Program-made: the position numbers and the translations under genes
Part shown: piece after piece, positions 41,583-49,590 of the stretch
How the letters are laid out: every line of letters starts with the position of its first letter
How positions within the stretch are numbered: the stretch's first letter is position 1
Notes under the pieces: generated by a model
Databases searched by the model: none
The model's input: only the letters and a program-made list of their open reading frames with translations
Told to the model about the DNA's origin: nothing
NCBI RefSeq assembly: GCF_017301635.1
Contig: NZ_CP071091.1
Span: 9,974,501 to 10,038,500, forward strand
Source: Myxococcus landrumus
Lineage (GTDB): Bacteria; Myxococcota; Myxococcia; Myxococcales; Myxococcaceae
Direction of reading: 5' to 3'
DNA: 64,000 nucleotides

Positions 41583-42593
41583 TCAGCGGGACTGCGAGCG
41601 CATCCAGTGGAGCAGGGAGCGCTGGACGTGGAACCGGTTGCCCGCCTCGTCCACCACGCGGCTGCTCGAGTGGTCCAGGACCTCGTCGGCCACCTCGACG
41701 TTGCGGCGCACGGGGAGGCAGTGCAGGAACGCGGCATCCTTCGCCGCGCGGGACATGGTGCGCAACGTGGGCATCCAACCGGAGTAGGACGCGAGCAGCG
41801 CGGTGACGTCGTTGGGCGAGAAGGCCGCCGCGGCCGTCGGACCCCAGGACTTGGCGTACACGGCGCGGCTGCCCGCGAGCGCCTCATCTTGCTCATGGGT
41901 GTACGTGATGCTGCCGCCGGTGGCCTTGGCGTAGGCCTCCGCCTCCGCGCGCACCGTGGGGTGCAGCTCGAAGCCGGGAGGGTGCGCCACGCGAATCTCG
42001 CAGCCGGCCGCCGCCGCGCTCAGGAGGAACGAGTTGGGCACCGCCTTGGGCAGGGGCTTGATGTGCGGCGCCCACGTCAGCGTCACCGGCAGCTTCTTCG
42101 TGGTGCCGAACGTCTCGCGCAAGGTCAGCACGTCCGCCAGACCCTGGCAGGGGTGCTCACGCGCGGACTCCATGCTGACCACCGGCACGGTGGCCCACTT
42201 GCGGAACGCGTTGATGATGGGGTCGACCTCGTCCTCCTCGTCGCCGCCACCCTGGGAGAACGTGCGCACGCCCAGCATGTCCACGAAGCGCGACAGGACG
42301 GGGGCGGCCTCCTTGAGGTGCTCGGCCCGGTCCGCGTTCATCACCGCGCCCTCGCGGTGCTCCAGCTTCCAGACGCCCGCGCCCACGTCCAGGATGATGG
42401 CGCTTCCACCCCCGCGCAGCATCACCGCCTCGAACGAGGTGCGCGTGCGCAAGGACGGGTTGAAGAACACCATGCCCAGGATGCTTCCTGGGAAGAGCGC
42501 GCCCGGAGCCTTCTTCTTCCAAGCCTCCGCCTGCGCGAGGACCGCCTCAACGCCCTCGGGGCCGAGATCCTTGATGTGGGTGACGTGCTTCAT
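41583..42593 (-). CDS. argF': N-acyl-L-ornithine carbamoyltransferase (AOTC/SOTC family)
   Basis: The 336-residue product has the carbamoyl-phosphate motif FFNPSLRTRTSFE and HPCQ. The AOTC/SOTC-specific features are AWKLE-like VWKLEHREG, LTWAPHIKPLPKAVPNSF, YAKSWG and HCLPVRRN. This places it with N-acetyl- and N-succinylornithine transcarbamylases, not with ordinary ArgF. At the position of Glu92 of the Xanthomonas AOTC (Pro90 in B. fragilis SOTC) it has Ala90, and where the Xanthomonas enzyme has its carboxylated Lys302 it has Glu. Acyl specificity is therefore open. The ATG at 42593 is chosen over a 17-residue extension. First gene of the operon. Confidence 0.9.
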   Translation of the reverse strand: MKHVTHIKDLGPEGVEAVLAQAEAWKKKAPGALFPGSILGMVFFNPSLRTRTSFEAVMLRGGGSAIILDVGAGVWKLEHREGAVMNADRAEHLKEAAPVLSRFVDMLGVRTFSQGGGDEEDEVDPIINAFRKWATVPVVSMESAREHPCQGLADVLTLRETFGTTKKLPVTLTWAPHIKPLPKAVPNSFLLSAAAAGCEIRVAHPPGFELHPTVRAEAEAYAKATGGSITYTHEQDEALAGSRAVYAKSWGPTAAAAFSPNDVTALLASYSGWMPTLRTMSRAAKDAAFLHCLPVRRNVEVADEVLDHSSSRVVDEAGNRFHVQRSLLHWMRSQSR

Positions 42594-42621
42594 GGGCCTG
42601 CGCTCCCCGGCCTGGACCGGA

Positions 42622-42656
42622 TGCATACGTGGATGAATATGCACGCGTATGCGTGC
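42622..42656. promoter_or_regulatory. ARG-box-like palindromes upstream of argF'
   Basis: TGCATA-N10-TATGCA (42622-42643) is followed by GCACGC-GTAT-GCGTGC (42641-42656). Inside lies ATGAATATGCA, similar to the half-site of known ARG boxes (TGAAT...ATTCA). The cluster is 30-65 bp upstream of argF', where an ArgR operator would overlap the promoter. Confidence 0.55.
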
Positions 42657-42741
42657 AGTTCCGCGAATAGGCGGCGGATATTATGCAGAAGGACGCGGCG
42701 CGCAAGAGCATTGTTCCCCGAGGCCGATCATTCAGGCTTCT

Positions 42742-42765
42742 TGCATGGAAATTCACCTCCATGCA
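42742..42765. promoter_or_regulatory. Palindrome overlapping the argR leader
   Basis: TGCATGGA-aattcacc-TCCATGCA (42742-42765) is a perfect 8-bp inverted repeat ending 11 bp before the argR start. It contains AATTCAC, resembling an ARG-box half. It probably serves argR autoregulation, and in RNA it could also form a hairpin near the weak ribosome binding site. Confidence 0.6.
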
Positions 42766-42776
42766 TCTTGGTGAAA

Positions 42777-43205
42777 ATGAACCTGGACGACGAAATCCTT
42801 CGGCTCATCACGGAGCGGGAGATCAGCGATCAGGCGGTCTTGCAGGAGCTGCTGGAGGCGGAGGGGCAGGCGCCCAGCCAGTCCACGCTGTCGCGGCGGC
42901 TGAAGAAGCTGGGCGTCCAGAAGGTGGGCGGACGTTACCAGCGCATCTCGTCGGTGGAGCCACCGACGGTGACCGCCGAGCGCCAACGCATCCGCATCAT
43001 CGAGGCGCCGCCCAACATGCTCGTCGTCAGGACGGCGCCGGGCTACGCGCCCGCGCTCGCGGCCGCGTTGGACCGGGAGCCGGAGGTGCCGGGGCTCGCG
43101 GGCACCGTGGCGGGCGACGACACCATCTTCGTCGCGGTGACGGACCCGTCCCGGCTGCGCGAGGTGCGCTCGGTGGTGGAGCGGCTGATGCTCCTGAGTG
43201 CCTGA
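42777..43205 (+). CDS. argR: Arginine repressor ArgR
   Basis: The 142-residue product has an N-terminal winged helix-turn-helix (about 1-65; SQSTLSRRLKKLGVQKVGGRY) and a C-terminal oligomerisation/arginine-binding domain (about 75-142; GTVAGDDTIFVAV in the loop that contacts arginine). It is divergent from argF' across about 180 bp containing palindromes. The ATG at 42777 has no clear Shine-Dalgarno sequence; a GTG lies six bases upstream. It probably represses the operon when arginine is plentiful. Confidence 0.92.
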   Translation: MNLDDEILRLITEREISDQAVLQELLEAEGQAPSQSTLSRRLKKLGVQKVGGRYQRISSVEPPTVTAERQRIRIIEAPPNMLVVRTAPGYAPALAAALDREPEVPGLAGTVAGDDTIFVAVTDPSRLREVRSVVERLMLLSA

Positions 43206-43213
43206 GTCCAAGG

Positions 43214-43239
43214 CCGCCGTGAGGTGGGTTACACGGCGG
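43214..43239 (+). terminator. Hairpin after argR
   Basis: CCGCCGTG (43214-43221) pairs perfectly with CACGGCGG (43232-43239), nine bases after the argR stop. The downstream bases contain only short T-tracts, so termination strength is uncertain. A short direct repeat GGTTACAC (43228-43235 and 43238-43245) overlaps it. Confidence 0.55.
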
Positions 43240-43316
43240 TTACACCTTTCTGGGGGGCTCCATCGTTACAGTCCTGACCGTGCTCGCAAGGGCACCGATA
43301 CCTGAAAGGACTCACG

Positions 43317-44549
43317 ATGAAGCCGGCCCTCAAGCTCCCTGTCATCCTTGGCGCAGCCGTGGTGCTCGCGGGCTCCGCGCTCCTGCTGGGCAAGCCCGCG
43401 CCCACGGAGACGCCTCCCGCGAAGCCCGTCGTCTCGCCGCCCGCCCCGGTCGCCGTCACCCCGGAGAGCCCGCCGACGAAGCCGGTCCAGGACCAGGGCA
43501 CCGCGCCCGTCATCCAGATCGCCATCCTGCTGGACACCAGCGGCAGCATGGACGGGCTCTTGGATCAGGCGCGCACGCAGCTGTGGAACATCGTGAACCG
43601 CTTCTCCAAGGCGAAGCGTGACGGCGTGGCGCCCCGGCTGGAGTTGGCCCTCTACGCCTTCGGCTACAGCCAGGAGGGCGCCAGCCAGAACGAGATTCGC
43701 CAGTTGATGCCGTTCACCACGGACCTGGACTCCATCTCCGAGCGCCTCTTCGCCCTGCGGACGTCCGGCGGCTCCGAGCACGCCGGCGAGGTCATCCTGG
43801 AGGCCACCCGGAAGCTCACCTGGAGCAAGAACCCGGACGCGATGCGGCTCATCTTCATCGCGGGCAATGAGTCGTTCGAGCAGGGCCCCGTCGACTTCCG
43901 CGACGCCATCCACACCGCCCGCAGGCACGGCATCACCGTGAACACCATCCACTGCGGCGACTACGAGACGGGCATCTCCGACCACTGGAAGGAGGGCGCG
44001 ACGCTCGCCGATGGCAGCTACATGAACATCGACCAGAACCTGAAGGTGGTGGAGCTGGCCGCGCCGCAGGACGAGGAGATTGCCCGGCTGGGCGCGGAGC
44101 TGAACAAGACCTACGTCGTCTATGGCGGCACCACGGGGATGGAGAGCCAGATGCGCCAGGAGGCGCAGGACAAGGCGTCGCGGGGCGTGTCGATGTCGAA
44201 CATGGTGGCCCGCTCCATGGCGAAGTCCTCCGGGAACTACTCCAACGAGAGCTGGGACCTGGTGGACGCGGTGAAGAAGAACAAGGTGGACCTGGGCGCG
44301 GTGTCGGCCAAGGACCTGCCGGAGCCGATGCGGAACCTGGACGCGGAGGGCCGCAAGGCGTGGCTGGCCGCGCGTGAGCAGGAGCGGGCTGATTTGCAGA
44401 AGCGCATCCAGGAGCTGAGCAAGGCGCGGCAGGACTTCCTCGTGGCCGAGCGCAAGAAGCAGGCGAATCCCGAGCAGGAGACGCTGGATGGCGTCATCGG
44501 CCAGGTGGTGACGCGCGAGGCGGCCAAGCGCAAGTTCACCTTGGAGTAG
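43317..44549 (+). CDS. VWA-domain protein, membrane-anchored or secreted
   Basis: The 410-residue product has an N-terminal hydrophobic segment (7-25), a Pro-rich linker (28-60) and a von Willebrand factor A domain (about 65-240) with an intact MIDAS motif DTSGS (73-77). The C-terminal 120 residues are charged and likely helical. AAGGA lies seven bases upstream of the ATG. It is nine bases upstream of a two-component regulator gene, so it may be part of the stimulus pathway of that system. The binding partner is unknown. Confidence 0.8.
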   Translation: MKPALKLPVILGAAVVLAGSALLLGKPAPTETPPAKPVVSPPAPVAVTPESPPTKPVQDQGTAPVIQIAILLDTSGSMDGLLDQARTQLWNIVNRFSKAKRDGVAPRLELALYAFGYSQEGASQNEIRQLMPFTTDLDSISERLFALRTSGGSEHAGEVILEATRKLTWSKNPDAMRLIFIAGNESFEQGPVDFRDAIHTARRHGITVNTIHCGDYETGISDHWKEGATLADGSYMNIDQNLKVVELAAPQDEEIARLGAELNKTYVVYGGTTGMESQMRQEAQDKASRGVSMSNMVARSMAKSSGNYSNESWDLVDAVKKNKVDLGAVSAKDLPEPMRNLDAEGRKAWLAAREQERADLQKRIQELSKARQDFLVAERKKQANPEQETLDGVIGQVVTREAAKRKFTLE

Positions 44550-44558
44550 GATGACGTC

Positions 44559-45266
44559 ATGGCCGCGCGCCGAGTGCTTGTCGTCGAGGATGACCCCGCC
44601 ATCCGGCGCGGAATCGTGGATGCGCTTCGCTTCGAGGGCTACGAGGTCCTCGAAGCGGGCGTCCGGGAGGAAGGCCAGCGAATCGCCGAGCGCACGCCGG
44701 TGGACCTGGTGCTGCTGGACCTGGTCCTCCCGGACGGGGACGGGTTGGACCTGCTCAAGGCGGTGCGAAAGAGCCGGCCGACCCTGCCTGTCATCATCCT
44801 CACTGCCCGGGGCCAGGAGGAGGACCGGGTGATGGGGCTGAAGCTGGGCGCGGACGACTACGTGGTGAAGCCCTTCTCCGTGCGGGAGCTGCTGGCGAGG
44901 GCGGGCGCGGTGCTGCGGCGCTCGGCGGAGCGCCCCATGGGCACCGCTCGCGTCGAGTTCCCCGGAGGCCACTTCGTGGTGGAGCGCCGGGAGCTGAGCT
45001 TCGATGACGGCTCCCGGACGGACCTCTCCGAGCGGGAGGCGGAGGCCCTGCGCTACCTGGGGGAGAACGCGGGGCGGGCCATCTCCCGCGAGGAGTTGCT
45101 CGAGCGCGTGTGGCACCTGCCGGCCAGGAGCGTGCAGACGCGCACGGTGGACATGACGATGGCGCGCCTGCGCGAGAAGCTCCGCGATGACTCCACCGAG
45201 CCGCGCGTCATCCTCACCGTGCGAGGCAAGGGCTACATGTTCTCCGCTCCGGACGGCGCGAGATGA
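44559..45266 (+). CDS. OmpR-family response regulator
   Basis: The 235-residue product has a receiver domain with phosphoacceptor D54 (VLLDLVLPDG), the conserved Lys in VVKPFS, and a C-terminal winged helix (about 145-230; VDMTMARLREKLRD, RGKGYMF). It overlaps the histidine-kinase gene by four bases (ATGA). Target genes are unknown; the VWA gene upstream is a likely one. Confidence 0.93.
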   Translation: MAARRVLVVEDDPAIRRGIVDALRFEGYEVLEAGVREEGQRIAERTPVDLVLLDLVLPDGDGLDLLKAVRKSRPTLPVIILTARGQEEDRVMGLKLGADDYVVKPFSVRELLARAGAVLRRSAERPMGTARVEFPGGHFVVERRELSFDDGSRTDLSEREAEALRYLGENAGRAISREELLERVWHLPARSVQTRTVDMTMARLREKLRDDSTEPRVILTVRGKGYMFSAPDGAR

Positions 45267-47023
45267 TTCGTTCGTGGCGCGTGTGGCTCGCGGTGAGCGC
45301 CTGCTTGTTGTTGGCGCTGGCCGGTGTGGTGTGGCTGTCCGTCTTCGCCTTGCGATTGGACCGTGCGGACCGGCAGGCCCGTGAGAGCGCGGCGCGCGAG
45401 GAGAACGTGCGGCTGGCGCTGTGGCGGCTCGACTCGGAGCTGCTGCCGCTGGTGGCGCGCGAGAGCGCGGTGACGGTGGGAGCCTATGAGACCCTGTCCC
45501 CCGCGCGTGGCGTGGTGGACGGAGAACGCCGACCGCTTCAGGAGGGACGGGCCTGGGTGGCCTCTCCCTTGATGTCGGGGCCACCGGAGCATGTCCTGCT
45601 CCACTTCCAGATGGCCCCCACGGGAGAGGTCTCCTCGCCGCAGGTGGTGGACCCGGCGTTTCGAGACATGCTGGGCGTGCCGCACCCCGAGGTCGGCGAG
45701 CAGGTCCTGCGGCACCGGTTGGACCAGGTGTCTCACCTGCTCAGGGTCGCCGCCGTGAGGGAGGCCCTGGTGAATCAATCGTCCTCGGAGTTGAAGCAAC
45801 GGCCCTCTCGCGAGGACCGGAAGCGGATTCCCGACGAGCTCCAGTGGACGAAAAACGCGAGCGAGTTCGATGCACGCTCGCGCAGTGCCCGCCAGGCCGC
45901 GAGCCAGAACCTGTCCGGTTACAACAAGGTGTCGAACGTCTTCCCGAAGGTGGCCTCGCCCGAGGTGGCGGAGGACATGCGGGCCTTCTGGGTGGAGGAC
46001 GCCCTGTTCCTCGGGCGGCGCGTGCAGGTCAACGGCCAGGAGTTCATCCAGGGATGCTGGCTGAACTGGCCCGAGCTCCAGCGCTGGCTCCAAGGGAGGG
46101 TCGCGGACCTGCTGCCCGGCGCGACGCTGGAGCCCGTGAAGGACGCCACGGCGGAGACCGGCGAGGGCCGGATGTTGGCGGCGTTGCCGGTGCGATTGGT
46201 GCCGGGTGTTGTGCCTCGCGAGAGTGGCTCGTCCGGTGCGCTGTCGTCGCTGCCCGCGGTGTTGACGGTGGCGTGGAGCGGCGTGCTGCTCGCCGGCGTG
46301 GCGGTGGTGGCGCTGCTGGCCGGAGTGATGTCCTTGAGCGAGCGCCGGGGCGCGTTCGTCTCGGCGGTGACGCATGAGCTGCGCACGCCCCTGACGACGT
46401 TCCGGATGTACACGGAGATGCTCGCGGCGGGGATGGTGCCGGATGCCCAGCGCCGTCAGGAGTACTTCGACATCCTCCACCGCGAAGCGGAGCGGCTGAG
46501 CCACCTGGTGGAGAATGTGTTGTCCTATGCCCGCATCGAGCGGGGACGCACGCCCGCGAGGCTGGAGCGGGTATCAGTGGGCTCGCTGCTGTCTCGCATG
46601 GAGGAGCGGCTGTCTCAGCGCGCGCTCCAATCAGGCCTGTCGCTGTGTATCGACGTTCCGCGAGACACGGTGGTGATGACAGACCCCTCCGCGGTGGAGC
46701 AGGTCCTCTTCAACCTCGTGGACAATGCGTCGAAGTACGGGGTGAGCACGGAGGACCCGCGCATTCATCTCGAGCTCGAGCGGCGAGGCTCGCGGGTGGG
46801 GTTGTCGGTGAGGGACCACGGGCCCGGCGTCGACCCCGCGACGGCACGCAAGCTCTTCGAGCCCTTCTCCAAGTCCGTGCAGGCCGCGGCGAAGTCCGCG
46901 CCGGGCGTGGGGTTGGGGTTGGCGCTCTGCCGCCGGCTCGCGCGGAGCATGCGTGCCGACCTGCGTCATGAGCGAGTCCCCGAGGGCGGTGCCCGCTTCG
47001 TGCTCTGGCTCCCCGCCGCCTGA
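45263..47023 (+). CDS. Membrane sensor histidine kinase without HAMP domain
   Basis: The 586-residue product has transmembrane segments near residues 9-30 and 332-355 enclosing a periplasmic sensor of about 300 residues. Then come the phosphoacceptor motif SAVTHELRTPLTTFR and the ATPase (VLFNLVDNASKYG, DHGPGVD, GVGLGLALCRRL). There is no HAMP between the second segment and the His domain, so the signal passes directly. It is coupled to the OmpR-type regulator. Confidence 0.92.
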   Translation: MIRSWRVWLAVSACLLLALAGVVWLSVFALRLDRADRQARESAAREENVRLALWRLDSELLPLVARESAVTVGAYETLSPARGVVDGERRPLQEGRAWVASPLMSGPPEHVLLHFQMAPTGEVSSPQVVDPAFRDMLGVPHPEVGEQVLRHRLDQVSHLLRVAAVREALVNQSSSELKQRPSREDRKRIPDELQWTKNASEFDARSRSARQAASQNLSGYNKVSNVFPKVASPEVAEDMRAFWVEDALFLGRRVQVNGQEFIQGCWLNWPELQRWLQGRVADLLPGATLEPVKDATAETGEGRMLAALPVRLVPGVVPRESGSSGALSSLPAVLTVAWSGVLLAGVAVVALLAGVMSLSERRGAFVSAVTHELRTPLTTFRMYTEMLAAGMVPDAQRRQEYFDILHREAERLSHLVENVLSYARIERGRTPARLERVSVGSLLSRMEERLSQRALQSGLSLCIDVPRDTVVMTDPSAVEQVLFNLVDNASKYGVSTEDPRIHLELERRGSRVGLSVRDHGPGVDPATARKLFEPFSKSVQAAAKSAPGVGLGLALCRRLARSMRADLRHERVPEGGARFVLWLPAA

Positions 47024-47122
47024 CGTCGGGCCCTCGACACATGGAAACAAGCCCGCACGGCGGATTCCCGCGCGGCGCATGTCGACCTTCCACGTACAGG
47101 CGGGAAAATCCTACCCGGCAGG

Positions 47123-47151
47123 GAATTGTCGGCATTCACGAAAAACAATTC
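47123..47151. promoter_or_regulatory. Inverted repeat upstream of the sigma-factor gene
   Basis: GAATTGT (47123-47129) and ACAATTC (47145-47151) form a perfect 7-bp inverted repeat with a 15-base spacer, in an AT-rich stretch about 90-120 bp before the ECF-like sigma gene. It is probably an operator. Its binding protein is not known. Confidence 0.45.
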
Positions 47152-47241
47152 TTTATTCTCAAGATCTACGGCGGATGTCGTTCGACTTCTTGGCAGGCGC
47201 GGCGAAGTGACTCGATGGGATGTGAGACCCAGGAGGACACG

Positions 47242-47799
47242 ATGGGCATGCCGGAGATGGCCTCTCTGCTGGAAGGTGCTCGCAATGGGAGCTCGGAGGC
47301 TCGAGACAACCTGCGGCGGGTGACGTACCACGAGCTTCGCGAGATGACGCATGCGGCCATGAGCAGTGGGGCGCCGTGTCCCACCGTCCGGCCGATGCTG
47401 TTGCTGCGAGACATGTGGCTGCGTCTGGCCGGGCATGTGACGGACGTAGACCAGCGCAGACAGTTCCTGGGCGCGGGGGCGCAGGCGATGCGGCGCGTGC
47501 TCGTGGATGGGGTGCGTGGACGCGATGCCCGCCGCAGGGAGGCGCAGCGCGAGTCGCTGTGTCTGCGCGACGAGGTCCCCGACTCCCCGGTGGGCGCGGA
47601 TGTCGACGTGCTGGACCTGGAGCGGGTGCTGGTCTCGCTGGAGTCCTTCAAGCCCCGCCTCGCGCGGACGGTGGAGCTGCGCTACTTCGCGGGGCTGGGC
47701 ATCCACGAGACGGCCGCGGTGCTGGGCGTGGCACCCGCCACCGTCCGACGTGACTGGGCCTACGTGCGCGGCTGCCTGTGCGAAGGCGTGGGGCACTGA
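47242..47799 (+). CDS. ECF-type sigma-70 family factor (TIGR02999-like)
   Basis: The 185-residue product has a region 2-like part (about 10-85; HELREMTHAAM, FLGAGAQAMRRVLVDGVRGRD) and region 4 (about 125-180; VELRYFAGLGIHETAAVLGV, then VRRDWAYVRGCL). The AMRRVLVD motif is typical of the ECF subgroup common in Planctomycetes and myxobacteria. No anti-sigma gene is adjacent. AGGAGG five bases before the ATG at 47242 settles the start; the frame extends to 47041. Confidence 0.82.
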   Translation: MGMPEMASLLEGARNGSSEARDNLRRVTYHELREMTHAAMSSGAPCPTVRPMLLLRDMWLRLAGHVTDVDQRRQFLGAGAQAMRRVLVDGVRGRDARRREAQRESLCLRDEVPDSPVGADVDVLDLERVLVSLESFKPRLARTVELRYFAGLGIHETAAVLGVAPATVRRDWAYVRGCLCEGVGH

Positions 47800-47816
47800 C
47801 GCCCAGGCCCGCTGCT

Positions 47817-49568
47817 TCAGCGCATCAGCAGTCGCCGCACCAGGGGCAGCGGCAGGCTCCCCTGCGCGACGAAGGCATCGTGGAACTGCTTGAGACTCTG
47901 TCCCTTCGCGAGCTGGAAGTCCTTCGCCAGCCGCAGCACCTCCAGCTTGCCGAACGTGTAGTAGAGGTACGTGGGGTTGTAGGCGCCGCGCCGTGCTTCT
48001 TCGTAGGCATTGGCCGGCTGCTGGAAGCACTTCTCGCGGAACAGCCGCGCGCCGTCCTCCACCGTCCACCCCGCGGTGTGCAGCTTGATGCCCGCGACAT
48101 AGCGGCAGTCGCGCAGCAGGGCCTCCGAGAGCTGGGCCAGGCGCAGCTTGGGGTCACCGCCGCCGAAGCCCTGGTCCAGCATCATCTGCTCGGTGTAGTG
48201 CGCCCAGCCCTCGGCGTTGCTGCCCACGGAGACGAGCTTGCGGACCTTGGTGGGGAAGCGGGGCGCGTAGAGGAACTGGAGGTAGTGCCCGGGCCAGACT
48301 TCGTGGATGTTGATGACCGCCACGACGGGCGCGTTGTAGAGGCGCAGGTGCTCCTCCTTGTGCTTCGCGTCCCAGTCCGGCTCCACGGGCGTGACGTAGT
48401 AGAACGCCTCGGTGGCCTTCGTCTCGTAGGGCCCCGGCGTGTCCATGGACGCGAACGAGCCCGAGCGCGCGTACGGCGGTGTCTCCTCGACGCGCGGGCG
48501 AACCTCCGAGGGAATGGTGACCAGGTCCTTGTCGACGAGGAACTGGCGCACGCCCTCCACCGAGCGGCGCACGGAGGGGATGAGGTCCTCCGCCGTGGGG
48601 TGGTTCTCCTCCAGCTTCGCCATCACCTGTGCGGGAGAGAGGCGGGGGTTGATCCGCTTCGCGGTGGCCACGAAGTCTTGATAGTCCTTCTCGAGGTTGG
48701 CCTCGCCGAGCGCGAGCAGCTCCGGAAGCGGCAGGTCAATCATCTCCTCGTAGCGAAGCTTGGTGAGGAAGCGCTCCTCGCCCAGCGCGTACTTCCCCGT
48801 GGAGCGCGGCAGCAGGTCCGTCTCCAGCCAGCGCGCGAAGTCCTTCACCGAGGCCACCGCCGCCGCGTTGGCGGACGTGAACTCGGCGAGCAGCGTGGTG
48901 TCTCCTCCCGCCGCGTCCTGGGCCCATGTCGCCACCGAGCCCTCGAAGAAACCCACGGAGCCCTTCGCCATGCGGATGGCCAGGTCCGTGAACTCGCGTG
49001 GCGGTGTCTGGACGTTGGCCTTGCCCGCGGCGAAGACGGACGGGACGGCCTTCAGTCGCGCAATCACCGAGCGCAGCCGCTCCGCCTTGGGCGCGAAGTC
49101 GCGCTTCATCAGCCCGTCGATGGCACCACCCGGAAGCCCCGCGTACTGCATGGGGTTGTGCTCCCAGCCTCGCAGGACCTTCAGCTCGAACTGCTCCGCG
49201 AGGAGCTGGCTCTCCAGGGCCGCCCAGTCGACGGCGTCGTCGAATGACAGCGAGCCCGGGTCCACCGCGCGGAGCCGGGAGAGCAGCGTGTCCAGCTCGA
49301 CGATGCGAGCCTCGATGCGCGGCCGGCTCCAGTCCTCCAGCCGAGTGTCGTACTCATGCAGGCCCACCGACGTGCCGTTGGACGGAGAGAAGTCGAACGA
49401 CGCGGCGAAGAGGGCATCCACCAGCTCCGGGAACTTCTCCGGTGCCTGGACGCTCGCCGGCGAGGACTCCACTGGTGGCGTCGCTGGAGGCTGCTGGTGG
49501 GCGCAGGCACTCAGGAGTCCGCAGGCGGAGAGGAGCAGCGTGCGAACGTGGCGGAAGGCTTGGCGCAT
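47817..49568 (-). CDS. DUF885-family metal-dependent hydrolase, lipoprotein
   Basis: The 583-residue product has a lipoprotein signal ending LLSAC-AHQ and a long helical domain with zinc-type motif HEVWPGHYLQ and a downstream EGWAHYTEQM that supplies a further Glu ligand. DUF885 proteins resemble M32/M3-like zincin peptidases; the natural substrate is unknown. The C-terminal NPTYLYYTFGKLEVLRL is a family hallmark. It converges on the ECF gene with 17 bp between. Confidence 0.88.
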   Translation of the reverse strand: MRQAFRHVRTLLLSACGLLSACAHQQPPATPPVESSPASVQAPEKFPELVDALFAASFDFSPSNGTSVGLHEYDTRLEDWSRPRIEARIVELDTLLSRLRAVDPGSLSFDDAVDWAALESQLLAEQFELKVLRGWEHNPMQYAGLPGGAIDGLMKRDFAPKAERLRSVIARLKAVPSVFAAGKANVQTPPREFTDLAIRMAKGSVGFFEGSVATWAQDAAGGDTTLLAEFTSANAAAVASVKDFARWLETDLLPRSTGKYALGEERFLTKLRYEEMIDLPLPELLALGEANLEKDYQDFVATAKRINPRLSPAQVMAKLEENHPTAEDLIPSVRRSVEGVRQFLVDKDLVTIPSEVRPRVEETPPYARSGSFASMDTPGPYETKATEAFYYVTPVEPDWDAKHKEEHLRLYNAPVVAVINIHEVWPGHYLQFLYAPRFPTKVRKLVSVGSNAEGWAHYTEQMMLDQGFGGGDPKLRLAQLSEALLRDCRYVAGIKLHTAGWTVEDGARLFREKCFQQPANAYEEARRGAYNPTYLYYTFGKLEVLRLAKDFQLAKGQSLKQFHDAFVAQGSLPLPLVRRLLMR

Positions 49569-49590
49569 TCCGCCTTTCTAGCAAGGCGAC

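Noticed and set aside
41583..42593. Annotation as ordinary ornithine carbamoyltransferase (ArgF)
   Set aside because: NPSLRTRTSF, TWAPHIKPLPKAVPNSF and HCLPVRRN fit acyl-ornithine transcarbamylases rather than ArgF.
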